Of a DNA stretch of 64,000 nt, positions 11,309 through 24,077 are shown in pieces. The DNA is taken from assembly GCA_002682825.1 (NCBI GenBank), contig NOKP01000002.1, forward strand, positions 2,299,132 through 2,363,131. The letters run 5' to 3'. Under the pieces are notes generated by a model, which searched no databases, was not told the DNA's origin, and saw only the letters and a list, made by a program, of their open reading frames with translations. A program made the position numbers and the translations under genes. This DNA comes from Neonectria sp. B-13. Taxonomy: Eukaryota; Ascomycota; Sordariomycetes; Hypocreales; Nectriaceae. Positions within the stretch are counted from its first letter, which is position 1; each line of letters begins with the position of its first letter.

Positions 11309-14049
11309 TCACCTCTTCTTCGTCGGCCGGGCATTCTTGGCCATCTTCTTCGCCTTCTCCTCTCTGGCCTTGCGGATGTCGTGTGCGCCCTTGAGTTCCT
11401 TCTTGCTGCCCATGCCGTCGCGGAAGCGGCCGACGCGCTTCTCCCTGGCTTCGCTGACGCGCTTCTTGCGAACCTCGAAGTCGTCGCGGTACTTGTCGGC
11501 CTCCTTAGGCGCCTTCTCCTGCTTGTGCTTGTAGCGGACGCCCGAGGGCAGCTGGTTCGTCGCGCCAGGGCGCTCCACCTCGCCGACATGCGGGAGCTTG
11601 CTCATGCGGTTGTCGCGCTTCCACCTGTCGAAGCGGCCGCTCTGGAAACTGGCAGCGATCTTGACACCGCTCTCGCCGCGAACCAATTTCGCGCCCTTGG
11701 AGCCGTCCTCGTCGTTGTCGCGAGACACGTACTTCTTGCCCTTTTTGTCCCAGCGCATCTTGGAGCGGGTTGATTCGCTAAAGGATTTGGCGTTGTCGTC
11801 GTTGGTCAGGTCCATCGTCACGTCTCGGGCAGATTCGATGAAGCTTGAGCCTGCGCCGCCAGAGTGAACACCGTAGCCACGCTCCTCGGCGGCGTTGATT
11901 GTCCGTGGTGTATAGGACATGAAGACCTCCGAATCACGCCAGTTGGTCTGTCCCTTCTTAGAGTTGCCTGCGTTGGTAACAGTCACCTCCAAATTGTCGT
12001 CATCTGAGTCGTAGTTGCCGGCTTGTTTATCCACCTCATCCGCGTCCTCATCAGACTCGACATCCTTCTTTGCGCTCGTGGGCGGCATGTACAGATCTTC
12101 GACGATCTCCTCCTCAACCTCAACTTTCTGCTGCTTCCTAGGCGTGATCCTCTTTCGCAGCTGCTTCATGACCTCAGCAGCTCCAGCAGTCGATCTATCG
12201 CCGTGGCCGACTTCGAAGATCGTTTCTTGGGGCCTGAACCCGCTGATTCTCGCCAACATGTCTGTGCGCGCCCGCTCTAGTCCATCGACATCCTCCCCAA
12301 ACAAAGGGTGAAGTTGCACCCAGCCAGGCGATGCCACCATCTCACGTGAACGCTTCGCGCTCTGGCTTGCTGCTGAATTCCTTGTCCTGATGTAGAGCTT
12401 CTCTGCTTTGCCAGCGACTGTTCGTAGGCCAGAAATGTCATCGCTTTCCTTCAGAGTCTTGTTGAACCATTCCACATGAGCCTCGACCGAATCTCGCTTC
12501 AACGCACCCACGACCACATCATCAGCATATGATGGGTTAGGGATATCCTGGCCAACAACCATCCTCTTTCCAAGGAAAAGTTGCAAGTCCAGAAGGTATG
12601 GTGCATCAGTGTCTCTCACAAGACTGTAACTCCAGCCTCGTCGACCAGCACGGGCTGTTCGGCCGACACGATGAACAAAAATCTTAGGTTGCGGCGGGAA
12701 GTCAAAGTTGATGACGTTGGCAAGCACGGGAATATCGATACCTCGTGCTGCAACGTCTGTGACCACCAGAATGTTCGACTTGCCCCTTCGGAAATTCTCG
12801 ACCTGAGTTCGTCTTGCGGTCTGGTCGAGAGATCCATAGGCGTAGGATACGGCGAAGCCTGCTTGAATGAGTAGGTTCGCCAGGTACTCGACGTGATGCT
12901 TTGTTGCCGTAAAAACAATGGTGGAGTGCTCGGTTGGTTTGCCACCTCCTGAATCCGCTCCCCGTTTTCTCTTCTTTGATCCGCTCTCGCCGTCCTTTTC
13001 GTAATTTTCTTCGGGTGGTCCAACTGGCATCTTGATGACATCGTGGAGAATATGTAAAAGAGAGCCCTCTTTCTCAGCACCCTTAACAGAGAAGAAGGCA
13101 CTTTCTAGATCGGGAGAGATCTTGCTTTCAGCGTCAAGACGCACCAGACTAGGATCTTGCAGACCAGCGCGCGCAAATTCGACCAAAGAAGCGGGCAGTG
13201 TTGCAGAGAAGAGTAGGGTCTGCCGGGAGGCAGGCAGTGCGTGAAGAATCTCGGCCAGTTGTGCGGCAAAACCCATCTCAAACAGTCGATCAGCCTCATC
13301 AAAGACGACATACTTGACCGATGAAAGATCTAGATTCATTTCCACCTTCAGATGAAGGAATCGACCAGGCGTGGCGATCACAATATCTGGGTTGGCCGAC
13401 ATGAATCCGAACTGCTCTTCCAGACTGTCACCACCGACTAGGAGGACACACTTCAGGTCAGTGCCGCGACCAAACTCCTTGACGACCTTCAAAGTCTGAA
13501 TCGCCAGTTCTCGGGATGGTGAAAGAATCAGTGCTCGCGTTCCGAACCGGGCGCTGTGGGCGCGTAGTCGCTCGATCATCGGTATCACGAAGGCGGCAGT
13601 CTTTCCTGAACCAGTCCTCGCCATGCCGACAACATCCTTTCTATCGAGAACCAGGGGAATCGCTTTTCGTTGAATTGGAGTGGGGACTGAGAATCCTTTC
13701 CGGGCGATGGCTTTGAGAAGATTGCTGCTGAGTCCTGGTATGGGTTAGTATCGAGCCTGTGGTCTGTGGTATTGGAAGAGTCCGTACCCATTGCTTGGAA
13801 GCCTCCGCCCTTCTTCACTGTCTTGCCCTTCAAGTTGGTGGCTTTTCTGAAGGAAGCCGCCTGCTGAAGGGCAATGAAAGCCTCGTCGTCGTCATTGCCT
13901 GGCACCGGGGCGTTCAAGAAGCCGTCGAAGTCGAAGTCGAGGCCGGACGGACCGCCTTTGCTGGCATTTTCGCCGTCGCCGGGGTAGAGCGAGCCGAGAA
14001 TATCGATCTCACCCTCCGAGGGAGTTGGGGAAGCTCCACGTTGAGGCAT
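11309..14049 (-). CDS. DBP10: ATP-dependent RNA helicase DBP10 (DEAD-box)
   Basis: Nucleolar DEAD-box helicase needed for 60S ribosomal subunit assembly. Exons are 13788-14049 and 11309-13734, giving 895 residues (yeast Dbp10 is 995). The 53 bp intron (GTACGG...ACCAG) carries a perfect TACTAAC branch site. The N-terminus [19 protein letters not shown] matches the acidic start typical of the family, so I chose the ATG at 14049 although the frame stays open upstream. Helicase motifs in order: Q motif [11 protein letters not shown], motif [12 protein letters not shown], Ia [37 protein letters not shown], then [18 protein letters not shown] and [15 protein letters not shown]. The C-terminus is long, charged and Lys/Arg-rich (ending KNARPTKKR), as expected for a nucleolar rRNA-binding protein. 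The gene is divergent from the J-protein gene with 293 bp between start codons. Confidence 0.93.
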
Positions 14050-14342
14050 CGTGACTGCCTTGACAACCGGGTTTGATGTTTGGCAAATTGTTAGCGAACG
14101 GTGAAGAGCCTCGCGCCGAGAGCAGCCAATTTTTTTTCTGGGGCTGGCCATCGTTATCTTATCGTCGCGGGGCAGGTGGATCCTCTTTTGGCCGCTTGGC
14201 CGCCTGCCGCCCAAGCTTGTGACTACCGCATCGAAGCCAACGAATGTTACTTCGACCTTATTCATCTTCCAACAACCGAATTCGAACCCTTAGAAAGCAT
14301 CCACGCTATACACCAACAAGATACACCCTCCAAGGACTCAAC
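14050..14342. promoter_or_regulatory. Bidirectional promoter DBP10 / J-protein gene
   Basis: Only 293 bp separate the two divergent start codons, so this segment must contain both core promoters. A CCAAT word followed by a T8 run (AGCCAATTTTTTTT) lies near 14126-14139. No clear TATA box was seen. Confidence 0.55.
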
Positions 14343-15103
14343 ATGGCTAGCAAGGACAAAAAGGAGGACAAGGATGCGCTCGACGCCCTTGAGGCCGAGG
14401 CGAAGGAGTTTGACAAGGTCGGTTCGCGACCGGCGCAACCACGCCCTGACCAGTGCTAACGTCCTTCTGCAGGATGCTGAGATAGACCGAATCCTAAAGG
14501 CATTTCGTCTCGATGCGTAAGTTCTACCTCGAGGCTATGCGCAAATTTCGCTTCTAATTATGTCACAGATACGCCGTGCTAGACCTCCAACCTGGTGTCG
14601 CCGAGTCCGACATCAAGATGGCATACCGCAAGAAGTCTCTCCTCATCCATCCCGACAAGACCAAGAACCCACTAGCGCCCGATGCCTTCGACCGGTTGAA
14701 AAAGGCGCAGACGGAGCTGATGGACGAGAAGCACCGCGAAAGGCTGGACGAGTCCATTGCCGACGCGCGCATGCTGCTGCTCCGCGAGAACAAGTGGACC
14801 GCCGACAGCGAGGAGATCAAGACGGACGAGTTCCGCAAGATGTGGCGCGACAAAGCCCGCGAGGTCCTCGTCGACGCCGAGCACCGCCGTCGACGCCAAA
14901 TGAAGGCGCAACTACAGGAGGAAGGCCGCGAACAACGACGCGTTGACGCCGAGGTCGATGAGCGCAAGCGCAAGCGTCAGCACGAGCAGGACTGGGAAGC
15001 GACCAGGGATGTGCGCATCAGTAGCTGGCGGCAGTTTCAGAAGGGCAAGTCGGGCGCCGAGCCGGACAAGAAGAAAAAGAAGAAGCTCAAGCCCATTGGC
15101 TGA
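14343..15103 (+). CDS. DnaJ-domain protein, DNAJC8/Spf31-like (spliceosomal)
   Basis: Three exons, 14343-14417, 14473-14516 and 14569-15103, encode 217 residues. Introns are 55 bp (GTCGGT...CTGCAG) and 52 bp (GTAAGT...TCACAG). A short acidic N-terminus (EAEAKEFDKDAEIDRIL) precedes a J-domain of about residues 40-100 with the HPD tripeptide in LLIHPDKTKNPLAPDAFDRL. After it comes a long Lys/Arg/Glu-rich helical region and a basic tail (KKKKKKLKPIG). This layout, a J-domain followed by a coiled charged tail and no zinc finger, matches human DNAJC8 and fission yeast Spf31, which associate with the spliceosome. That role here is inferred from family. It shares its promoter with DBP10 and converges on MDJ1. 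Confidence 0.85.
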
Positions 15104-15701
15104 GACGGAAGCGACGGAGGTCTGACTTTAGGTGTTGTGCGAGGCCAAAGCATGGATTGAGGCCGAAGATGCTCTTCGACATCACGATGCCCTGGATGGT
15201 CTGTGAGTTAATAATGACGATGAATTGTTTGGACTCTAATCAAGGCAGAGAAGAAGTCATGGCTGAGCCATCAACGCCTATCCATCACACGAGGGGTCAC
15301 TTCAGTTACGCCCGGTAAGTATTTGACCAGCCGTGATGTGTGTGTCTGTGTTTTGTCCAGTTGCAGTAGTCCCCCCAGGCATCCCGCCAGTCCGATATCT
15401 CATCATTCATCACTTTGACATATTTCCGGCCCTCATACATTTGATATACAAACTGATTTGAGAAGAGTGGCTTCCGTTGGAGCATTCACAGCGCTCATTC
15501 TATACTACAGGAATAGTGTACAAGATCTGAGCACTGGCATCTAGATCTACTTGAGTAGTCGGGTAGTCTTCCCTCCACAGACGCCGGACAAATAATAACA
15601 ACCTTTTGAACACCAACCAATGCGCTCCCCCCTGCCTCCAGTATGTCCGTTCCAATATGATACAAGCCGTCGAAGCGACCAGGTTTGTTGTCCGGATCCT
15701 C
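15104..15701. other. 3' region between convergent J-protein genes
   Basis: About 600 bp between two stop codons on opposite strands, with no coding signal. It contains the word GGCTTCCGTTGGAG near 15469, which also occurs twice near 43212-43274. Confidence 0.55.
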
Positions 15702-17402
15702 TTAAGGCTTCTTCGATTTCTCATCAGGCTTCTCATTGGGCTTTTCGTCAGGCTTCTTGGATGTTGTGTCTTCGTTCACACCCTGGTGGGCAGGGTTGTT
15801 GGTCAATGTGTGCCACATCGACTTCAGGAAGCCCTCGTTCTTGTGCGATTCGGGATCAGAAGGATCCGTTTGGGAGCTTGCAGAGAGTTAGCCAGACTTC
15901 GCCGTGTCTTGGATGACTTGAAGCACTTACTTCGCAGCTGATGACACGTTCATGACACGCTTCGCTGTCTTATCACCCATCTCGTCTGCAAGCATCTCCA
16001 CGATAGTCCGCTGATTTGCGCTGAGGTACTTGGGCATCGCCACGCGGAACTCCACCTTCAAGTCGCCACTGCCACCACGCCGCGAACCAAGTTTCTTCAT
16101 TCCCATACCGGTGAGAGTCATCTTATCGCCAGTGTTGGTGCCGGTAGCAATCTTGACATTAACAGACCCATCCAAGGTGGGGATGTTGGCCTGGCCACCC
16201 AACAAGGCGGTGGTGAGAGGAAGATTTGCAGTGTATAGGATGTTCGAGCCTTCTCGGCGGAACTTTGGGTCCTTGGCTACTCGAACGAAGACATAAAGGT
16301 CTCCAGCCTGGGCTCGAGCGTTGGGGTCGGCGGATCGTCCGGTAGCCGGGGCGTCGCCCGCTCCGTCCACCCTCAACCGCATGCCATCCTCAATTCCGGC
16401 TGGGATATCGACGGTGATCGTCTTCCTCTCGCGGACCACACCGTTTCCTGAACAGGTTCGGCACTCAGACCCCTTGGGGATGGTTGAGCCAGTGCCGTCA
16501 CAAGTCCCGCAGGTAGACGCCATTTGGAAACCACCCTGCATGAAGTGCACGCGAGTTCCGGTGCCGTTGCAAGACCCGCAAGCGCTCCTCTTTGTTCCCG
16601 TCTTCAGGCCTTTGCCGGTACAGGTTCCGCAAGTCGAGAGGGGCGTGATGTTGATCGTCTTGGCGGTACCCTTCGCGGCCTCCATGAATGTGATGCTGGC
16701 CTGGACCTCGATGTTGTCGCCAACCAGAATTTCCTGCTGGTAGGCGCTTTGTCGCGCACCCCCTCGGCGACCGCCGCCAAAGGGTCCCTGCTGTCCTGCG
16801 AAGGCGGAAAAGATATCGTCAAAGTTGAAGCCACCGCCGAAGCCGCCCTGTCCGCCACCAAAGCCGGAGAAAGGATGACCTGCACCGCCAAATGGATCAC
16901 CACCTGGTGCTCCTCCAGCGCTGGGATCGAATCCAGCGGCCCCATATTGATCAAATTGCTCGCGCTTCTTGGGGTCGGATAGGATCTCGTAGGCGGACTG
17001 AATATCGGCGAAGTTGTCCTTGGCGTTTGCATCCTTGTTCGTATCGGGATGATATTTCTTTGCCAGGCCATAGTAGGCCTTCTTGATATCGGCAGCCGAT
17101 GCACCCTTATTGACTCCAAGGGCTTTATAGGGGTCCTTCTGAGAAACCGGGTTCGTCGCGTGGAACAACTAATCATACAATCAGACAAATTCCACCTTGT
17201 GTTCAAGTTCAACACTCACCCGTTTCGAGGAAGGAATTCTGGCTTCTGTTCTCAACCTCGGTCGGTCTCGGGAGCTGGCACGCAACGCCACGGTATGGAG
17301 CTGGGCGCCTTTGCTTAAGCATTTGATTTTGGTAACGCAGAGGTGGCTCTGCGCCAGGACACGGGCGGGGCCCGCGGCCTTGGTCAGGAGGCTAGAATTC
17401 AT
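15702..17402 (-). CDS. MDJ1: Mitochondrial DnaJ co-chaperone MDJ1
   Basis: Type I J-protein of the mitochondrial matrix that stimulates the Hsp70 Ssc1 in protein folding. Exons are 17220-17402, 15931-17168 and 15702-15876, giving 531 residues. Introns are 51 bp (GTGAGT...GATTAG) and 54 bp (GTAAGT...TGCAAG). The first 61 residues are rich in Ala, Ser and Arg with few acids ([20 protein letters not shown]), a mitochondrial presequence. The J-domain follows ([21 protein letters not shown] in [10 protein letters not shown]), then a Gly/Phe-rich linker and four CxxCxGxG zinc motifs ([32 protein letters not shown]). The substrate-binding domain and a Lys/Glu/Pro tail encoded mainly by exon 3 come last. 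Ending the model at 15927 without the last intron would lose the conserved [14 protein letters not shown] segment. The ATG at 17402 was chosen because upstream codons are not presequence-like. Confidence 0.93.
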
Positions 17403-18737
17403 ATTGAGCTGCAGTGATTCATTTGTCCGAGAGCAGAAAACAAAATGCAAAGATGAGTTGTCCCCAAGCGACTGATTAGCTCCCCGTGGTTCCTTAGAAG
17501 TTGTTCGAAGTGCCGAGACTTATCTCAACTTTTCCAGCCGGGCTTAAGCCGAAGGGTTGATGCCTCAGACACCAAACGTCGTCATAGGCCGACGCCGGCA
17601 AGACGTCTCCTGCTGACCGTTTTGGCTAGCCGCCCATTGGCTGAATGCAAAAAATCAGGAACCAGCCAAGATGCCGATACAAAGCCGAAGGGAGAGCTTG
17701 TCGTGTGCTTCACATAATCGACACGGGTAAACAAATCTCCAATATTGAATAGGTTCATTGCAGCACTTTATGGACATTTACAGAGCTCGATAAGTACGCC
17801 GGTGCACCCACAAGTCCCCCGCTGAGAGTCGTGAAGCTGGACCTAAACTTATGCCGAAAGTATCCCGAAGAGACCGCTAGCAACCGAGGCGAGCTCCAAT
17901 TCTTATCGAGGATCGACGCAAAAGATCACGACGCCGCTGAAAGATCGAAGCATTGCGTTACGTTTGCTAATGGTTCCTCACATCCATACTCGCATCCATT
18001 CATCCCACCAAGAAAGGCACCAGGCCAGCTCGCCAGCCCAGAGTAGACAGAATTTCGTTGCCTGACGAATTTGCCCTGCCTCCCCGTGCTTTTCTAGCCG
18101 CCGGCAACGCTATGCATTGATAGCGTTACATCATCTGCCATCCTAGCAAAGGTCGGTGCTGAAGTGGAGAGGTCCACCCTTAAAGGGATTGATCCGAGAG
18201 CACTGTACAAGACCAAGTACGAAGATAGAAAAGAGTGCCCTCCACAGTAGTGGGACAACGCGGTGAATTGACAGCTCGGTGACTGTTACAGATACCAATC
18301 CTGGCGTTTGCCTTGGGCTACGTTAGCTTCAGGGTCTGTGGGCCCAAGATAGCATCATGGTTAGGGATTCGGGGTCCAGTTCTGCAGGTGGATTGTAGAT
18401 TTTGGCTCAGTTCAAGGTGGGTTCAAAGTGCTGCAGCTTCAAATCTACAAATGCAAACAGGTTTCGTGCTTGCGCAAGTTCACCGGGATATGTTACGGTA
18501 GCGGCGTTTAATGAGGTAACAGGCAAGAACATAAAGAGGCTATTCCTCTGCTCAGCAATGGTATATTGAAATTCGAAAATGCACCATGACCCGTCTATGT
18601 CGTGAGTGTGACTGATGTAAAAGATGCCTTAGTGCAGGCCTGGCTGATTGTTCCTAGAACAATAATGCCGAACGCCGTATTCAACGCCAAAACTCCATCC
18701 AATGTGACCCTTCCCTGCTTGACAGCACCTGCCTAGC
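17403..18737. other. Intergenic region without supported gene
   Basis: 1.3 kb between MDJ1 and SAP30, both on the minus strand. The part nearest 17403 should hold the MDJ1 promoter and the part nearest 18737 the SAP30 3' UTR. Short reading frames show no coding bias. Nothing else is recognisable. Confidence 0.55.
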
Positions 18738-19376
18738 TTATTCTGTTTTCGCGACTCGATGATTTTTTGAGTCATGCTTGGGGTCATGACGAATCTTGTA
18801 GATAAAGTCCACAATCACGTCGTTCTCTTGGACGCCCAGCCCGTTAAAGTGTTTCCGCACCGCGAGAGCGAGGTGGTCTTTGCTCTGGCGGCGGGCTTGT
18901 CGCCTTCGGACCATTGTGGGCGAGTGGATGCCGATGCCGCTGGGCTGCGACAGGATCCATTGTCTGTAGGGGTTCGAGAAGGAGGTCGGGGTAGTCAGGT
19001 GGTGCTCGCGACGGTAGGCGTGGAGGACGTCTCGTTCGAAGGAAGACCATTGCAGCTATTGAAGAAGAGAGTCAGCGCCACGAGCTTCCAACACGAGGGG
19101 CCAACGCGGCGATGAGCGTTGAGGGGTCGCGACACCGCGACCAAGGACGGGACAGGAGGGAGAGGGGCGACGAACACTGGGAGGAGTGGGCTCAGCAGGA
19201 GGTGGTGGAGGGATGACGGCGGCAGCGTTGGTAACCTCGCGGAGATGAGAGTGGCTGTTCTGGCTGGCGCCGCGACGCATCTTGGTCGAGGCGTGGCCGT
19301 TGCCATTCTTCTCCTTGGAATTGGGAGCGTCCGACTTGGAATCGTCGTGGTTGCGGGAGGATTTTGCGGGAGGCAT
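18738..19376 (-). CDS. SAP30-like subunit of the Sin3 histone deacetylase complex
   Basis: Two exons, 19176-19376 and 18738-19055, encode 172 residues. The 120 bp intron has donor GTTCGT, a CTGAC branch candidate and acceptor CAATAG. The first 67 residues are polar and low-complexity (MPPAKSSRNHDDSKSD..., then a run of prolines). From residue 68 the protein matches the SAP30 Sin3-binding domain: LQWSSFERDVLHAYRREHHL, SPTMVRRRQARRQSKDHL and VRKHFNGLGVQENDVIVDFI. SAP30 bridges the Sin3 scaffold and Rpd3-type deacetylases in transcriptional repression. The C-terminus after YKIRHDPKHDSKN is short. A missed terminal exon cannot be excluded, since the region just downstream is poorly conserved in the family. 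The alternative phase-0 donor GTCCTT is weaker, so GTTCGT was preferred. Confidence 0.82.
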
Positions 19377-22300
19377 GACGGAGGAGACTGGCTAGATAGA
19401 CAGACAGGTTGTATTTGGCGAGAATTGTTGATGGGGCTCGGGTCGGAAATCGTCTGGAAGAGTCGCAGGCAACGAGCGGTTACATGATCTGGGTTGTGGA
19501 TTGTGGGAGGAGCGGAAACAGCAGGAGGAAGAGGAGTTTGTCGACCGGCGTCGGGGCCTTCTGGACATGGGACATGGGACATGAGGAGTGGGACGAGTGG
19601 GCGGTTTTCGGGCGATGGGGAGGGACGCTCGCAGAGGGAACACTCACTGAGGGACGCTGGAAGGGCGCTGTAGCCGGCCGTGCACTAACCCGACGTCACC
19701 GCACCGGCTCCGATGCGACTGACTGGCACTGGCCGGCTGGGAAAGTGACGGAGGCACCGCCCGTGACCATCAGCCCAGTCCCATGAGAGAGAGGTGGGGC
19801 CGCGTTTCGAGCCTCGAGCCTCGAGCCATTCTTAGCCGCCCAGCGTTTCGCCGCATCTTGGTCCCTTTTGCTCGCCAGAGCCAGTGTTCCAGGGAAAACC
19901 CAGAACAGGGAACCAGAAGGGTCTCCGACGCCGTGGTTCGGCCCCCGCCGGACAGGCCGGGACAGCGGGAAGCCACAAATGCTCCAGAGCACGCACGACT
20001 CAGTGGGATCCCGAAGTGGAAATGCCGTCTTCCAAGCCCCATCCGGCATGCCCTCACTCGGAGGCAGCGGGAGGGCGAGATGCCGACAAGAGAAACATGA
20101 CAGGAGAGAAATGGGGTGACGCGAGCGCCAGGAGAAAAGACGGCGATCGTCCGCGGGGGTGGAGGCTGGCCATGTGCGCAGGCAACGTGGGAAAAGCGTC
20201 TTCTCTCTGCAGGTGTCTCTTGTCTCTTTCTGGTGCAAGATATCCCAGCCACGTTATGCATTGCCGCCAGGCGAGCTGAAGGAGCAGCAGGGTTGCTTTT
20301 TATCGCGCAAGACTATCAAGTACCGAAGGAAACTTACGAATAGAAACAGTCTCAATGCATGAAGACCTCGATGCAACGTCCGTCGTGCAACGTCCGTCGT
20401 CATCGCGTGCTGTCACGGCGCGGGGAGCTCGCGGGCCATTGAAACCTTCCAACCTGCATTAGCTGCCTCGGTCAACTCATTCAGGGGTCAAAGCTTAGAA
20501 ATCCAGCCCGGGTTCTAAAGGCATGAGAAGGAAATACATAATACAGGGTCTTAGATTAGATCTTGATTAATTAGACTGCGAACACTGAGAAAGGTAATTG
20601 CTACGACAGGCTACTAGACTACTAGACTCTGACCGATGGGCGCACTCGGACGGGAAGCACAGCAGAAGGAAGGCTGACTAAGCCTTGCGTCCCACTGCAT
20701 CGCTCCCGTCCTGGTGCAGGTCACACACCGGGGAAATCCACGGGACGATGCTTCGTCCATCGCATCGTAATTCTTGCATCACTTTCAACTTTTATGTGGA
20801 TCTCCAAGGAAACCCCAAGAAAAACCCCCACGATCCCTCCCCACGCTCCGTTGCCGGAGGTGGGTCAACGGGATGGAACTGTGGACATGACCCCGTCTTC
20901 AACAAACCCGAAAGCTGAAAGCCTCGACATTGCATTGCCAACGAAGCACACACTTCTTTTTTCCCCGCCGGCTGATCAGCGCCTTTCATCGCCCGCCGGC
21001 GATTCCACCATCGACTCTGAGCCAACGCGCATCCTCACAATGTGAAACCTTTCTTTTTGCCTCATTCCCACCGACCTCGCAGGGGAGATCCCGGTGGCGC
21101 ATGTCCTTTCTCATCTAGGCGCATCCGCCCAAGCGGACGTGGCTTTTGGGAATTGCTTCTGCGAGGCGTAGTCCCAGCAAATCATGAGGCTGGTTTGATG
21201 ATCACCTGCTGGTTATCACAGTTTTCCTGGGACCGCCAGGGCGTCGCACCACCAGAATAGCCTTCCTAATTCTTCTTCGGTAATTGCGAGGGCTGCCGTC
21301 AACGACAGTGCTTGGTTCTGTCGAGGTTGTTAGTCTAAGTGACCGAGGGGCAACAAAGGGACTAGGTCCAAGACACTACTGCGCTATACCCGCTAGATCT
21401 ACACTGCTGGGCACATGGGTCGACCACATGGGATACTAAGATGTTGGCTCGGTCTGGATGATTGGGTTGAGGCTTGTGAGCGTCGTCGTCATTCCGCCCC
21501 AAACTGAGGCTCTGGGCAAGGCCAGTGAGGCTGTGAAAGAAGGAAGGTTTTTCTTGCCCTCCTGTCGGTTCATGCAGGCAACTAAGGATCATCGGGATAT
21601 TGAAGGGTTACGCCGCGGCCTTCTCAAGTCACGGGTCTGGCGCTTTCGCCGGGATATGATGTGAGCCACTCGGTTGGGATCTTTTTTGCCAACGCCGGGG
21701 GGCGAGTGCATGGATGAGGGTTTGTGATGGGGTCCTTGCCGCTTCTACAAATAGATACATGAATGATGGTGAGGCGAGGCCTGGGGTAGCTGGATGAAAG
21801 CTTGGTTGATGCATGGACAAGGTGGTACGTAAAGTGAATCAATCTCGATTCCCCGGATAGCATCAGCATCAGGCTTGATATCTCCAGCTCCGGGGATCTG
21901 GACATCCAACATCCAGGACTCACTCCATTACGTGGGTACAACCGTTCCCGTGTGCCAAGTCCACACAACGCCCTTGCTATCTGTGTAACACTAACCCCAG
22001 AAGATAAGCGACAGTTGGAAGCGAGCCATTACCAATGCGTACCAACAAATCATGGCTTGCACATGAGAATGAAATCATTGGAGGCGCGAGAGACGCGGCC
22101 GATGGCCCTGTCTCAGCGGCGAGCGCACCTCATCTAAAGCAGATGTCAGCCGCTGTGGAGCACGATCAGAATCTGGGGTGGCCACTCGACCGGCCGAGTC
22201 GCTGCCCAGTCACTCGTTTGCTGGGCGTGGGACAGTCGCCAATCCCACAACGATCCATGCATGGCACAGCGGTCCCAGCCCTCGCTACCACTTGGAGGTT

Positions 22301-24077
22301 GGTTCATCACAGCGCGAAGCGCCACTAAGGAGGGCCTACAGTATTAGTTGACCCGATGGAGGAGTTCCGAAGGGGAACACAGCCTCACAACGAAGGCCGC
22401 CCAACCTGGTGATGACAACTTCAGGTTGGTATTCGCAGCTCCGTCCCGGCCGTCTCAGTCGCTGTCCCCGAGAGTGAGTGTCTTCTTCATCTACCGGCCG
22501 GAATGGTAGAGATCGGGGAGGATTTCTATCCCTGTCTGAGTTCCACCTCTTCTCCAAGACACTCAGTTAAAGTCCCAGCGTCAAACACCTGTCACGGCTT
22601 TCTTCAACCATGCCACAAGTCTTCCCTGGCGTCGTCGGGCGTTGGATAATAAAAAAATGGCGCACCCTGGCCCCTGGTTGGGCGGCACTGGGGCCTGGGC
22701 AGTCTCCAGACTTCCCTGATCTGATGCCACCACACCCCACTAATTGGTCCTCTTGCAGTAGCGTTGTTCATCAACCACCGCTCGGGCTGCTGAGACTGCT
22801 GGGTAGCCGCCTCAAGAGCTCTGCGTGTCTGCGTGTCTGCGTGTCTTGGTTGTCTCGAGGCAAGTATCAGCCGTCCGTCTTCGGCATTTGGGCTGCATAG
22901 TAGGTAGGGTTTGAGGGATGGGTGGAAGTCGGTCAATACCAGCTGTACTTATGAGACCCATGCGCGAGTTGCACAGAGCCCCTTTGCACCTCAACACCAC
23001 TCCACCTGAGAGTTTGCACTTAAATTTTTATCAGTATCATGTTGTCGGTCGTACGTCGTGCTGGTGCTGTTCATCCAGTTGGAACAAACTATTTCGCAAT
23101 GACTTGAGACCCAGAATCGCCACCAGCCTGGTTCTGGAAACGAACACGGCTGGCCAGCTTGCCCTTTCCCAGACCATTTTAAGTAGACCCGCACACTAGT
23201 GTACGTCGAGATGATCAACGTCCTGATGTTGCTGCACGCATTGGGAACTCCATGTACTCGGTACACATGGCTCAACGACCTAAGTTTTGACACGCCGAGG
23301 AGACACATATTCGTAGACCAAGAGACTTGTCGCACCAAGAACAACATCAACTGGTCAGGATAAGTCGAGATGACTGGGCTGCAGATAGCCACTTTCTGAA
23401 CTTTGGTCAAGTTTGGGGGACGACGGCGGCTTGATCCCATCTTCATAGACAGACTGGAATCCCAGGATGATATTACCGACCCGCCTGGCTCAAGCCACAG
23501 GAACAAGCAAGGGATTCAAATCATGTGTTGTAGGACATGGACTCGCGTGGAAGAAAAACTCCCAACGGAGGAATTGGCGCTCGCTTTGACATGTTCCAGG
23601 AACGTTGTGTGCGACGAGCTCTCTGCGCTCAAGCATCAACCCGCATAGGGAGCCGCGCAGGTGTTGTCTCACCACCCCAGGATGCTGAAGGCGAGATACG
23701 TACTGTGTTCGAGCTTGCGGCACGATCCTCCAGTTATTGAGCACGCGACAAAGTGCTAGCTGGACCAGATTACCGATGAGAATGCAAACGCCTGTCCTAA
23801 ACCAGAGCACGTCTGGAAGGGCAGACTGCAACGTAGAGTTGTTCCCCGAGTCGTTGTATTGGGTACCAGGCTCTGCTCCGTATGTAGATGCCGCGTCGTA
23901 TCCACCCCGATGACCCGGGAAGAGACCTAAAGGAGGCACGCCACTCACTGCTCATGCCACACGCAACGAGATGATGATGAAAGGCCGACCTACTACGTCC
24001 ACTAGAGCGGGCCGTTGGCTAGAAGCTCGTCGGGCAAAACCCGGCGCCGGCGGCAAGGCAACTAGGCAGGGGCAAGG

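Noticed and set aside
16604..17215. Second minus-strand frame across the MDJ1 gene
   Set aside because: Shadow of the MDJ1 coding sequence in another frame.
22991..23948. Two minus-strand frames of 171 and 152 codons, the second with a hydrophobic stretch
   Set aside because: No ATG at a sensible place for the second frame, mixed codon usage and no recognisable family. A degraded gene is possible but unsupported.
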